NCBI GenBank assembly: GCA_021234155.1
Contig: JAJEKV010000846.1
Coordinates: forward strand, 1 to 64,000
Direction of reading: 5' to 3'
DNA: 64,000 nt
Source of the DNA: Isoetes taiwanensis
Lineage: Eukaryota > Streptophyta > Lycopodiopsida > Isoetales > Isoetaceae
Shown here: positions 46,541 to 57,755 of the stretch, piece after piece
How the letters are laid out: each line of letters opens with the position of its first letter
How positions within the stretch are numbered: position 1 is the stretch's first letter
Program-made: the position numbers and the translations under genes
Notes under the pieces: model-generated
The model's input: only the letters and a program-made list of their open reading frames with translations
Told to the model about the DNA's origin: nothing
Database searches by the model: none

Positions 46541-48289
46541 AATCTGCTACTTTCAACTGCTAACAAAAAGAAAAAAGACAAATGTAAGGGAAAAGAACTG
46601 AGGAACCATATTGTGAAACTAACTAAGAGCAAGTTGGGGTCTGAACTAGACATATGGTCGCAAAGCTAACGTAAAAAGCTTAAGAGCAAATAGAGGATCA
46701 AAGGCGACCTGCGTGCGACAGATAGATGGTCACTGCATTCCGATCCAACCCAATTGCGAGAACTGTGCAGGATTGGTCGATAACAGGCCCACGCGTCCCC
46801 AATGGTCAAGGGTTCAAGCCTGCGCGACCAATTCCCATTCTTCTTAGATAGCACCTATGTGCCTAACGCACCTCAGGCGTTTGCTTGCATTTTTTTTTTT
46901 ACTAATAAAAGTGATGCCCAGCATTAGCTTTGGTGTCATTGCTCAGTGTTGTTTAGGGCCGGTTCACATGCAACTATCGTCGGAGAGGGGGCCTGTTTTG
47001 CCCAGTGCAAATTGGCGATGATAAAATGTTGAGCCTTTTTACGTGATGGTGAGGGTCGTGAAGGTGCATGTGAACCCAGCCTTAGGGACGTTCCATTAGT
47101 TTTTTATTCATCATTTTTTGCCTAATATCCCTATGAAGGGCAATGGCAGGGCAAGGGACTGTATAGAGTTAATCATGTCTAGATTCACGGAGATAAACTA
47201 CAAGTTTAGAGATGTGGGCATAACCATTCATATTGGATTCCCATAGCATGCGTAAAAAAACATAAAACATGAAACATATGAAACATGTAAATCCCAAGGT
47301 ATACTGTTCAATTAGACTCCCTACACGTCAAGTTTGCGTAGCCATGTTTGGAGGACTTTTAAGTGCATATATAGATGTCCGCTAAGGCCACCACAATTGA
47401 TTATTGCCCGTAAATGTAATATCATCAAACAACTTGGTTGTTGCTTAGAAATGAAGAACTTGTGGTATTACAATGTTTAATTATTACACGTTAACATTAA
47501 ATTGGGGAAGCCAATTTTAAGTCCAAGTGCATTGAACCATAAAGGTGTGAGACATGTCGAGATTAATATGGACTTATGTATGTGGCATGTTGCAACAATA
47601 AAGATATAGAATGAAGGGCAACAAAATAATGGTGTTTTTATACGGTGCATTTATTGGCTCGCGATTATAGGGTGGATTCCAATGGGGTATTAGACTCGTA
47701 GATTCGCTTCTATTTTGCAAGTCGAATACAAAAAATGGGGTATTCGACTCGTAGATTCGCATGTAAATTATGTGTGTCAAATACGCCCAAAAAATATTGT
47801 GTGAGTCGAATACCCCTCAAAAGTAAAAAAAATGTTAAAAGGTGAATTCGAACTCGCACAAGGAAGTTAAAAACCGAACGAACTGCCCATCTGTGCCAAA
47901 CAACATTATTGCAATAAAAATGATTCTCATATCATAATTATGATTATTATGCACGGCGTATTCGGCTCGCCGTCTTTTGGAATCCAACCCCCTTTCGGGA
48001 GCCAATATTTCGCTCGATTTTTATAAGTAGATGAGTAATTGTTGGTTAGTACTTTTAATGTCATACCACGATGGCATCATCCCTTCGAATAAAGAAGACT
48101 TCCAAGTAAATATATATGTGGCATATGGCAACAATAAAGACATAAAATGAATGGCAGCAAAATAAAGGTACTTTTCACTATCACAACATATATAAGTCAG
48201 TGTGATTTTTTGTTTGAGGAAAATAGGTTTCTAATATTTCCGCCCTGAGAAGGGCCCTCGTATTGACACATATCTACTTTGTTAATTTG
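46541..48289. other. Intergenic; tRNA-like box and short repeats
   Basis: A sequence GGTTCAAGCC near 46809, with flanking ATTGGTCG (46770) and CGACCAAT (46823) able to pair, resembles a truncated tRNA-like or SINE-head sequence of about 61 nt. It is too short for a tRNA gene. At 47680-47820 a GGGTATT.GACTCGTAGATTC unit occurs twice, with an inverted GAGTCGAATACCCC at 47803. The region just above 46540 should hold the HACL promoter; no TATA box was recognised. Confidence 0.35.
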
Positions 48290-48400
48290 GGATTATCCGG
48301 CTTGGTAGAAAAAGTTTCTGGAATTTTTTTTAATTTGATTTCCTAAGATTTTGTGGATTTTGGTTGCCGGGAAATATTTCCACACTTCCAAAAATCGAGA
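48290..48400. repeat. Dispersed repeat, copy 2 (inverted)
   Basis: This is the reverse complement of the repeat at 23405-23545. The shared blocks are GGAATTTTTTTTAA-like, TTGATTTCCTAAG, TTTTGGTTGCCGGG and CCAAAAATCG. Confidence 0.6.
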
Positions 48401-48917
48401 CCAGTTTCTTCTGTATTGGGTTTTGGGGTTTCTTGGGCTCGCCTTGCTCCACGCTTGCAAATTGCAAGGTGTCGAATCGAAAAACACGGCATGGAGGACA
48501 TTTGAAAAACGAATCATGCCCTTATGGGTATGTTGTGAAGTAAGAATCCGGGCTAAAGTTTGTTTTCATGATCAGAGATGCGTTAATGCAGGTCCGAATC
48601 TGGCCATCATGCAGGTCCGAATCTGGCCTAACACGCCAACAGAGGATTTTGCATTAGTATGGCGCACCATCTTTTTTGTAATTCGTTGCTTCTGTTGGTT
48701 TTACCTGATCTGGTTGCATCTTCCCTTATGTATAAGGAGCAAGGTGGCCTACGGATAATGAATTTAAATTTGTTTTTGCGATGTAAATCTTTGATTTTAT
48801 TGTCTATTCCCCTTCCGATTTGATAATTGAGGTGGTGGCTTCTTGATTTGCCTTCTCGCCTATTTTAGAAGTGCGGCACAACCCGGTTTCATAGCTATTT
48901 GTATTTTTGAAGAGATT

Positions 48918-49411
48918 AGCTCATTTGGACTCTACAAAAGTTGACAAGTTTTTAAAGTTTTAGTGTATATTTTGTAAAAAGCCCGATCTTTGATGTTTGA
49001 GGTGTTACAATTATTACTTTAGATTGGCCTTTATTGTATTTTACATTCTGCTTTTTTTTTCCTAAGGCATGGAATGTAGCAATCCGGATCTCCTTGGCCA
49101 AAGCTATTTATTATCCGTGGAGCTTGAGCAAGAAAAGATGATGTTAGCTCATTTGGAATTTACAAAAGTCATGACAAGTTTTAAAGCTTTTTTAGATGTA
49201 TATTTGGTGTAAAAAGACCGGGGCGCTTGGGCTTATTGGATCTTTGATGTTCACCTGGCCACCGTGTTACAATTATGGGGGTTTTGGGACTTTAGATTGG
49301 CAGCTCTTATGGTCTAGTGGTTTTTTACATTCTATCTTTTTCCTAAGGGATGGAGGAATGAGTAGCAATCCGGAAGAGGTTACTGATCTCGTTTGTTGGC
49401 CAAAGCTATTT
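48918..49411 (+). repeat. Tandem duplication, possibly from a LINE 3' part
   Basis: 48918-49110 and 49146-49411 are diverged copies: AGCTCATTTGGA, ACAAAAGT.GACAAGTTTT, TTTAGATTGGC, TTTTACATTCT, AAGG.ATGGA and TTGGCCAAAGCTATTT are shared in order. Copy 2 carries extra blocks. Upstream (48740-48790) the frame EQGGLRIMNLNLFLRCKSL faintly recalls the post-RT region of plant LINEs, so the unit may be retroelement-derived; this is weak. Confidence 0.65.
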
Positions 49412-49989
49412 GCTTTTTATACATAGCTTTTTGAATCTGTGGTCATCATGGCAACGGTTTTTGAGTTTTTAATCCGCCATGGTGCTCACGCCGCCCAAAA
49501 AATGATTTTGTTTTCTTTTGTAATTTGCATGTCCTTCGTGGAAGTTTTGTGGTAAAAAATATAATTTGACAATCCTTCTATTCTATTTTGTTAAGACATA
49601 CATGCCACTGAAAGATATTGGACTAGAGGCTTGAGCGCCCAATTCAATGGGATATGTACGCATGAAATTATGACATGCTGGTATGATCTTATGCCAATGT
49701 GAATGACTTATTACAATGTTTGTTTCTACTAAAAGAAGCAACACACTAAGTATGAGAAGCCTCAGTTTTTTCCTTTCCCTAGAGTTTTCTTGGTCCTGCT
49801 GCATGTGTATATGATTGATTTTTGCCAATTTTGGTCCATTCTCTAATTCTCTTCTTCGTTATACAGGTTTCTTCTATTTCAAAATCTAGCGTGAAGCATA
49901 GTATGATGGAAGCAAGCTGTTAAGAGTCAGATATATTACTAGCATATAATTATTTCTCACTGAAGTTGTCTTATTGTGCATGTATTTTA

Positions 49990-50100
49990 CATAGAGATGC
50001 TGGTAACATATCTCTTGCGATTGAGGCCTATGATTGCTGCATGCAAATTGAGGCCTATTATTGGTGCATGCAAATTGATCTAGAGTCTGAGGTCTTGGAA
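49990..50100 (+). pseudogene. TPR-motif gene fragment (weak)
   Basis: The frame RDAGNISLAIEAYDCCMQI, then a near copy of its last nine residues and DLESEVLE, looks like a tetratricopeptide helix pair (G....AI.AY..C..I...), as in SPINDLY-type proteins. A 27-bp unit (GAGGCCTAT.ATTG.TGCATG...) is tandemly duplicated inside it. A CAAG/GTAAGG donor-like site follows. Nothing else of such a gene was recognised in the next kilobase, so only a fragment is proposed. It lies upstream of, and on the same strand as, the Helitron end at 52189. Confidence 0.3.
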
Positions 50101-52160
50101 TGACAAACAAGGTAAGGTTGCAAATGCATCAAAAGTCATGAGCTTTGCATGCTTCCGCACTGTTTTGTGCATTAGATTATATTGTTTCTTATAGTATAAA
50201 GCTGGAACCCCTTACAAATGTATAACTGCAGAAGTAGTGGAAAAGGTATTTGTTTTAAATTTACATGTACTTATCATGAGAAATTAGAGGTGTAGACCTA
50301 AACTTATCCAGATCAGATAGATGTTTGAAATTTATAGCTGTTTCTGTGACTGCTAATTTTTTATAAGAATGGCATCTTTGCCAGGCAGAGCTATGATCTC
50401 ATGGGGTACATTAATTGCTGGATTTTCCTAGCATGGAGAATGGTTCTACATTAGGATCCTTCGAAGAAATGGAACAACGCAGCCGGCATGATGGGGATCC
50501 ACCAGCGTATATTGGGCATGCAATATATGGCCCATGCGCTGCATATTTTTATGAATGCTTAACACCACATGGAAGCTTTATTGAAAATCTGAGGTTTTCA
50601 ATAGCTTTTAAAATTATGATCAAGTTCCTTCATTCCAAATACACTTAATGGAAGTTACAAAGCAGGCCAGTCTATAAAATCAGAGTATGTTGATTTTCAT
50701 TTGGCCAATACTATGTAGATTTGAAACTTTTAATTATGTGTTGGTGCACTGCAGAATTAGCTTGAAAGATGATGAAATAAAGAGATCAAAGAGGATGATC
50801 TTCTCAGTTGGACTCAAGGATGGCTGAATGAGAGAAGCATTTGGATTATGTAAAAGAGATCCATAAAAGGCAGGCAATAGGCATAATTATGGCCAATGAT
50901 AGATTATGTAGCCAGGTAAACATTTGACATCATTTTTCCCATCTGAACCATTTGTTATGCTTCCGTAGATGTTTTACTCTTCTCATTTTGGCAGATAAAT
51001 GTCATAACTTTTGCTGTTGTTGTTGTAGGCTCGCAGAAGCATGTGCATGGGTCTTCTGGAGAAAAAACTTATTGGTCATCGAGACATTTGGAACTTCGGC
51101 CTACTTCATCTGCAAAATCTTATCTTCATTATAAATCACATATGAAGCAGATTATTCAAGATGTAATTTAATTTAATTTGATTTAGTAGTTTAAATCCCT
51201 TATGAAAGAATTATACAGGATTCAAATATCTTTTAGGGGCTTAATTCAAATAAAGCAATAGTGGCATAGGTAAAAGAGTGCATTTTGCATCCGTTTTGGT
51301 TAGGAACTACAAATACTTGAAACTCTTACAACATGTCCATAATTATACCATCTGATTTTGATTTCAATGATGCAACACAATTATCAAGTCATTTCTTGAA
51401 ATCCATTTTACTGCAAATGGCATATTCTTTATGCGTTTAGGGATTTCCAACTCCCCAATAGTTTAGATGGTCTACTTTTTCAATTAATCAAAATTGTTGA
51501 CTAGAGCATCAAAGCGATCATGGCACTGTGGAGATAGTTCTACTTTCAAAAATGTTTGTTGGCTTAACATTACAACACATCCTAAAGATGAGCTAGACAG
51601 CCATAAAATCATCTTCGTAAAACTTACAACCTGAACAAAGCAACGATCACAACCACCCCTTCAAAATGCTACTAAAGGCCCGACGACACCCCTTCAAAAT
51701 GCTACTAAGGCCTGACGACACGCTTTACAAATACCAATATGGGGCTTTAAAATCTTGGTAAAGCATCTATATGCCACTTTGGACATATCCTTTAGATCCT
51801 ATTCCTATTTGAAACCTTTTGCCAAACGCCTATTGCAATCCAGACGATGCACCCTACACCTAACGACCACTAAAATATGAATACAATCCCATTAATTGCT
51901 CTATTACGAAAACCCAATACGTTGCCTTCAGTACAATAGTACTTATCCCTTATCATGATGCATTTCACCATGTAGATAAAGCCATCTTCAATAGCATTTA
52001 TATTATGCAACAAATCAATGCAAAACATACAATAATATCTCTCACACCCACACACACGTTCACACACCTCCTTCTTTTTTAGCATCAAGTCAAATACAAA
52101 AATTGCCACATTTTTTAGTTTAGCCAACAACCAAACAACAACCCTGTCAAATTGTAGTAA
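50101..52160. other. No gene recognised; putative Helitron interior
   Basis: Short frames on both strands have no motif. A duplicated piece (ACCCCTTCAAAATGCTACTA, GGCC.GACGACAC) occurs at 51656-51721. This stretch should be the inside of the Helitron that ends at 52189, but its 5' end was not found. Confidence 0.35.
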
Positions 52161-52161
52161 A

Positions 52162-52189
52162 GCCCGGCAACGCCGGGCACCATAACTAG
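52162..52189 (+). mobile_element. Helitron 3' terminus (forward strand)
   Basis: GCCCGGCAACGCCGGGC forms a perfect 7-bp GC hairpin. It is followed by ACCATAACTAG (CTRR) and a T at 52190, as expected for rolling-circle transposon termini. It is near-identical to the reverse-strand terminus at 18356. The element body lies at lower coordinates. No Rep/helicase gene is present in the window, so both elements would be non-autonomous. Confidence 0.78.
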
Positions 52190-53060
52190 TGCTTTTCTAT
52201 GTTTTTTCAAATTTTAAGAAAAGAAAAAACAAAGACTAGACATGTAATAGGCGGAAATTTCCCTGTCCGTCCAACAAAAATACTGCAATCCAAAAGCTCG
52301 CTGGGATTTGAATCTTCCCCGTTCTTTCTTGCTCTGCAAGCAATCCCTTCATGAGCAAAGCCCACGATCTCAGACCACTTCCTCCTTGAGCAAAGCCATG
52401 ATCTCAACCATTCCCTGGTTATTAGAGGCACCAAGAAGCGAAGTCCTGCCCTTTGTAGTTTGATACTTAAGTACATTTTTTCAGTGTTTGTGAAGATGCG
52501 AAAGATTTGCAGGCGGATATGAGGTTAGTGTCGGTGCTCTAGCATTTTTTCGCACAAAATTGGGGTTTCTTTGTTTTGGCATGTACAGGAGTATTCTGCC
52601 ATCAGATTTGAGGGAAACAGCTCCTTCCGGTATTGGCTATGGTTTGCAGCCTATTTGTGTCAATGGGCTGGCAAAAAAATACCATACTATTTTTTAGATG
52701 CTAACTTTTGATCTGCCTGCTTACCATATGTACTAAAACTAAAGTTAGAGGATGCTTCATTCAGTGAGTATTTTTCTTGCAGCTTCACATCCTAGCAATG
52801 CTTGGAACTGTTAATGCATCAAATCTGCCATGAATGAATTGGGCTAGATACCATGTTCTTCTGGAGCTTCTGCTGTGCGTGCGTTCACAGGTTGAGGTTT
52901 CAGCTAGAGGATCATGAAGATCAGCTAGAGGATCATGAAGATCTCTAGCCATTCTATCTATGTATTTTTTGCTTCAATGAAAAGTTTTTGATGATATATA
53001 TATTATTGTTTTCGATGATATATTTATTCTCTTGTTCAAATGTATGTTTTGTTTTATTAA
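52190..53060. other. No gene recognised
   Basis: Short frames without motifs occur. A 20-bp unit (TCAGCTAGAGGATCATGAAG) is doubled at 52901-52941. Confidence 0.35.
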
Positions 53061-53061
53061 A

Positions 53062-53130
53062 AGATCACACGACGCAAAATGCCATGCTTGCAATTAGGTC
53101 GCAATCAATGGATTTCGCGTCGTATGATCT
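53062..53130. repeat. Hairpin element 1 (ATCACACGACGC type)
   Basis: The arms AGATCACACGACGCAAAAT and its near reverse complement (one to two mismatches) are separated by about 31 nt. It is the same kind of unit as those at 54630-54694 and 54703-54769. It lies about 500 bp upstream of the first small ORF. Confidence 0.9.
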
Positions 53131-53557
53131 CCATAATGTACACCTCGTTGTATGTACAAATTCCTGATTTATTAATAGAAAACTATCTGTAACACAAACA
53201 TCTAGCTAGATTATGTGATATCTTGCAAGTAAATGCGAATTAGTCATATCTAGGTTTGGCAAGCGCCAGCACTCAAAGCACGTGGCATGTGGATGACAAC
53301 GTCTACTTACATACGTGGCATGCGGATGACAACGTCATGCCAAGGACGTGGCATGCGCTGCCACAATAACACCGTCTTTTGTACGACCAAAGGATTGATT
53401 AGATGGGCTTGCTACCGTACGGCTAGGATCTGACGGATCCCATGATGTGAACATAGACTACCGTTGCCTAATTGCATGCTATAATTTCGCCTCGTAGAAT
53501 TATTACACAGACTTTATCGGTACTCGCAACCGTAGATTCCAACGTATCTGTAGTTTC

Positions 53558-53565
53558 TATATAAA
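53558..53565 (+). promoter_or_regulatory. TATA box of the first small ORF
   Basis: TATATAAA lies about 90 bp upstream of the ATG at 53656, followed by a pyrimidine-rich leader (CCATCTCC-type repeats). The spacing is normal for a plant core promoter. Confidence 0.55.
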
Positions 53566-53655
53566 ACGCCGGACGCCATTGTCTTCTCCTATCCGCCATC
53601 TCCTGTTCTACCACATCCGCCCTCAGCCATCTCCCCTTCGTTCTCATCTCTTTAA

Positions 53656-53844
53656 ATGGCCTCCAGCTCCAGTTCCATCCCTGCCGAGATCTTGTCTCAA
53701 GTTCTGGTGAAGGAAATTAAGAACATCCGTGATGAAGCTGAGGAACAGATCCGCCTTCTGAAAGAAAAGAATGATGAAGACGTCCCCAAGCTGGTTGCGG
53801 TAGAGGACAAGGCCGCCTTCTATAGCAGATCTCGCGTGGTGTGA
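53656..53844 (+). CDS. Small coiled-coil-type protein, unknown
   Basis: The 62-codon frame MASSSSSIPAEILSQVLVKE continues with a charged helix (IRDEAEEQIRLLKEKNDED). It has a credible promoter and a Ser-rich start similar to the next ORF (54045-54546), suggesting a duplicated pair in which this copy is shorter. I do not recognise the family. It lies beside a transposon-like gene of opposite strand and hairpin repeats, so it may be an accessory ORF of that element or a truncated gene. Confidence 0.4.
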   Translation: MASSSSSIPAEILSQVLVKEIKNIRDEAEEQIRLLKEKNDEDVPKLVAVEDKAAFYSRSRVV

Positions 53845-54044
53845 TACAGTGTACTTAGAATAGTTAATGTGTTCCAGCAGACAGTACCATTAGTTCTTGC
53901 GGACAGCCAACAGAATCCGCTCGCCACGTGCGACAGCAGCCGACTGTATTTAATATATTCAAGCGCTAATATGTATAAATTGAGGTCCTTGTTGTGCTCC
54001 TTCCGCCAGTTAGAGTCTTCGCTCCCTTCACTTCTATAATCTTA

Positions 54045-54546
54045 ATGGCCCTCCCATTTGTCATCTACGGCCTCCACATCCTCTACCGCTGATAAGGGAA
54101 AACGCCCGAGGATAGAACTCCCTTCTCACATAGTGTTGGGTGTTCTAATGAAGAGGTTGAAGGAGCAAGACGATCTTCTAAAGAGGAATGCCGTTACAAT
54201 TCAGCAGAAAGAAGAAGAAAATGAATTTAACCTTCTCATGCTTCGTAGCCAGGAGAGGCATATCAGGTGGTTGAACAGAAGGCTGGACAGGAGGGGAAGG
54301 TTATGCCCCAACAACTGCACTGAGGTGGTTATGACAGCAACGAGGTTGCTAATTCAGGCAGAAGAAACGTTGTGGTAGTGGGACAGGAGCGAGACATGTA
54401 CAAAGAGATGGTGGACAGATTGGAGGAACGTTTGGATAGGGTGATTGCTGGCTTGAGAAGAAGAGATGAAGAAGAAGACGAAGACGAAGACGAAGCTGAT
54501 GATGATGATGAAGATAATGAAGAAGAGCTCACACTGGAGCAACAAT
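54045..54546 (+). pseudogene. Coiled-coil protein with acidic tail, frameshifted
   Basis: ATG at 54045 (ATGGCC, as in the first ORF) is out of frame with the main reading STASTSSTADKGKRPRIEL, LPSHIVLGVLMKRLKEQDDL, RSQERHIRWLNRRLD. That frame stops at 54378. The next frame, from about 54340, reads NVVVVGQERDMYKEMVDRLE and ends in a long Asp/Glu tail and LTLEQQ. With two one-base shifts this would be a protein of about 165 residues, largely coiled coil with an acidic C-terminus. A nuclear histone-chaperone-like or structural role can only be guessed. A TATA-like AATATATT lies near 53950. Confidence 0.4.
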
Positions 54547-54629
54547 GAGTCGTCGTATTTTGTTTTTCAATGTAACAATTTTCACAACTTTAATCAAAAG
54601 TAACCTTTTTTTATTATTATCTTGTAAAG

Positions 54630-54769
54630 CATCACACGACGCGAAGCCACATAAATGCAAGCAATAGCGAACTTCACTGTTCGCGCCGTGTGATCCAAAT
54701 AAGATCACACGACGCAAAGCTACAGTTGTGCAAACGAGGCTGGAGGCAAGTACTCCGCGTCGTGTGAAC
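54630..54769. repeat. Two tandem hairpin elements (ATCACACGACGC type)
   Basis: Hairpin 2 (54630-54694) has arms ATCACACGACGCGAA and TTCGCGCCGTGTGAT. Hairpin 3 (54703-54769) has arms GATCACACGACGC and GCGTCGTGTGA. Each has a 30-40-nt loop of unrelated sequence. They sit exactly between the convergent 3' ends of the + ORF (54546) and the - gene (54780). Confidence 0.9.
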
Positions 54770-54779
54770 ATACTACACA

Positions 54780-57523
54780 TTATAAGTATACTTTACCGAT
54801 TCTTTGTCTCTCAGATCTCCACTGTTGCGATGCTAGTAGGGCCCTAGAATATTGCCAAGCAAGTTTCCGTTTTCTCTTCAGCATTATGCCAATGGTGTTT
54901 ACAACTTCTGGGTTGCTCCTTAAAGCGACCTTCTTGTCGTATTTAGCCATCGCCCTTCTATAAAACCACTCTGTCATCTGTCTTAGAGGGTTGGTTCCCA
55001 CATTTCCACCCCCTCTTTGAGTGTTACGATGAAAGGCTATTTTAGCTTGTTTATGCGACTTCTCCATGCCTTGTGCACTCCACACTACTAGGCTTCCATA
55101 CTTCCTAAAAAACCAAGGTGCATGAGCCCAAAAGATGTGCAAGTAGTGCGTGACTTTGAACACTCTCTTCCCATGCGTCTATGTAACCCTAATAAATTTG
55201 TTATTCACTTGCACAAACATTTCTGCATCTTCTCTTATGAGGTCCATTCTCTGAATGTATAAGAACAATTCAGACAATGCATCCCATGCTTTTTTTCTTC
55301 AATGCCAAACGAACGCCATCTGTACGGTCCTGCTCCGCATCAACCAGCAATTTTCCATATTCGTAGACCTTTTCTCCCATCTGGTTTCTGTTCAGAGCCT
55401 CTCTATGATTCTTTATGAAGCGTCGAGCTTTCACCCCTCCAATTGACACCTTACGAGGCACACTTGTTCTTCCTGCCCATTTCTCATCGAGCTCTAATGT
55501 TACATTGACACCATGCAAACCTGCTTCTGATAGAACATGTTCAACTCTACGAATTCCTTCCTCTCTTCTCTTCTTGTCTGAAATGTTCCACACGAATCTG
55601 TAGCTCAAAAATATCATCTTGTCGATGATTCTCACAAAGCCGTGCAAAGTGCAGATATGAACGCTCTCTAATGGAATGGGGAAAATGCCATGGAACTTGG
55701 GATCTTTTTCTCCTCTATTAGGAGCATTTGCTTGGTTAAGGGACAAGGTTGAAACAATCTTCCCAGTACTTGACTTCCTTGCATGATTGCAGTACAGACA
55801 GCTTTTGCATGTTCCTTGTCCTCCTCCACTTATGTTGTACATTGCTTTCTCAGTTTTTAAATCAGACGCCAAGTGAAAAATTACTTTGTAAGTTCCATAG
55901 TGATCTACTTGCAATTTTGCCCCTCCCTCGAATCTAGATATTAGACTCAGGATGTCAGTTTGATTGAACACCCATTTCAATACCTCGTGGGTTTCTTTCT
56001 GAACTTTAAAGAGACCTAACCACCAAGTGTCATCTTCAGATTGACATGAGAACCATTTTTCGGCACGCTTCTTCTCCTCGTCCGTCACCTCTACATCTTT
56101 TTTATTATTCTTGTTGCTCTTTGATTTAGCATGTGCAATTACATTCTCAATTGCTCTATTCATGATGACAACGGATACCCTCTCATACTTCTCAAACTTG
56201 GTCAGTTCCATTTCATCCAATTTTATGCAAACTTCAATCTCACTATTAGTTTCTGCAACTGTTAAGTCATAATATTTGACAAGGAATTGTAAGAGACTAA
56301 CCAGGCCAACCCAAAGATTATTGCATTCATTCATTCCAACTATATCACAACAATCCTTGCCATTCTTATCTTTTATGGCTATGGCAGGACCAGCACATTC
56401 AACGTGGTGCATCTCTCCTAATATGACATACACCATCTTTGTCCTAGTAACCCTTGTATTCTCAACAATTTGTGGACGTGGAGCGAATACTTTTTTTGTG
56501 CCCATTCTTTTCAACGCTTCGTGGAATGGCTTGAATAGAGAACGGTAATCAAGCCTATTGATGCCTACATCGTCACAAACAGTCTGTACATCTGTCGCTT
56601 CTAGCTTCTTGTAGATCTCTCCTAGTATCATTTCCAATACCATCTTCTTGAGAGAAGAGTTGTAGGGCTGACAAATCATGTCCACTATCTCCCTGTTTGT
56701 CGCTAGGTTCTTCACTACGTAACCAAGATTGCTTCTAGTTTTTTCAGATCTTGATTGGCCTTTGCTAGTGTTGTAAACGGACCTTGTGGTCGTGACCCTA
56801 CGTCTGAATGCCTATCCGTCGAAAGTACTTCTTCCTTTCTCGCAAGCCAAGGGGTATTTTCTTCAAATTCTTTAACCTACATTGAAGCCAAAAGTTTGCT
56901 CTTTCAAGCTCTTGGATCTTTTCTTGCAGCTGCCCTATCACCAATTTGAACTTGTCCACTTCGTATCTCAAAGAGGTTTCCCTCCCAAAGCCGTCATTCC
57001 TTTCCTTCATTACAGTGGAGTAATGAAGCGAGAGAAAAAAGAGCTGTTGGTTTAAGTTATAACTCTCTTGTGACAGTCGGAAGCAGCTCATCCCAAGGAA
57101 CTGTATTCGATTCCGAATGCCTTCATCCTCTCTCAATCTTTCACAATATTGCAGGAGACCAGAGTTACCATCATCACAAAATCGGACTAAACTTGAAACG
57201 TCCCGAAATGACGGTTTCTTGCCACTCAACGGATCCAATGGATATAAACTGCCATCCGCCCAGATCCCGACACTTTTTGAGCCTGCAAGATGCAACACGT
57301 CGAGGTCTAAGTTCTTATTTTTTAGACCTCGTTTTTTGCGATTGAAGACTAGAGCATATTTGTGAGTCAGTTGGATCCTTATCCACACATCATTTGGAGC
57401 TTTCATACTACCTGGATCGCATGGCGCGAAATTAAGGTGTACAATTTGTATGCCCCAGCCCAGTTCGCTTCGTGTGAGTCGAACGTCCGTACTAGCCTTG
57501 TTTTTGAAATTTGCAACGTGCAT
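54780..57523 (-). pseudogene. Transposon-type protein of unknown family, three parts
   Basis: Three frames follow in order: 57523-56798 (241 aa), 56780-55270 (about 500 aa) and 55163-54780 (127 aa), needing two frame changes or introns. Part 1 includes WADGSLYPLDP, SFRDVSSLVRFCDDGN and a coiled coil (FKLVIGQLQEKIQELERA). Part 2 has RPQIVENTRVTRTKM, GGGQGTCKSCLYCNHARK (a CxxCxxC cluster), FPIPLESVHICTLHGFVRII and VPRKVSIGGVKARRFIKNH. Part 3 has YLHIFWAHAPWFFRKYGSL and GMEKSHKQAKIAFHRNT. The ICTLH..VRI...M and EK.HKQAK...RNT wording recalls multi-copy transposase-like proteins (KDZ-like families); I could not identify a catalytic triad. It may be one gene with minor decay. The long unbroken central frame suggests recent activity. 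Confidence 0.5.
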
Positions 57524-57577
57524 ATAGAAATCAAAAAGTCCATTCTCCTACAATCCATGCTTTTATACATTAAGCAA

Positions 57578-57755
57578 ATTCAAATTTCGAATTGTAGGGG
57601 GCGGAAAGCCTGTATTGGGATGAAGTAAAGATCCCGGTTTGCGAATGTTTAAGGCGCAGTCGCAGCGCCTCGAAATGAAAGTCTGATACAAAGCATCAAC
57701 CTACACATTCAAATTTTGAAATGTAGAAGGCGGGAAGCTTGTATGGACATGGCCT
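57578..57755. repeat. Direct repeat upstream of the transposon-type gene
   Basis: A unit of about 45 bp (ATTCAAATTT.GAA.TGTAG, GGCGG.AAGC.TGTAT.G) is found at 57578-57622 and 57710-57752. The position, just 5' of the reverse-strand gene start (57523), suggests promoter or subterminal repeats of an element. Confidence 0.65.
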
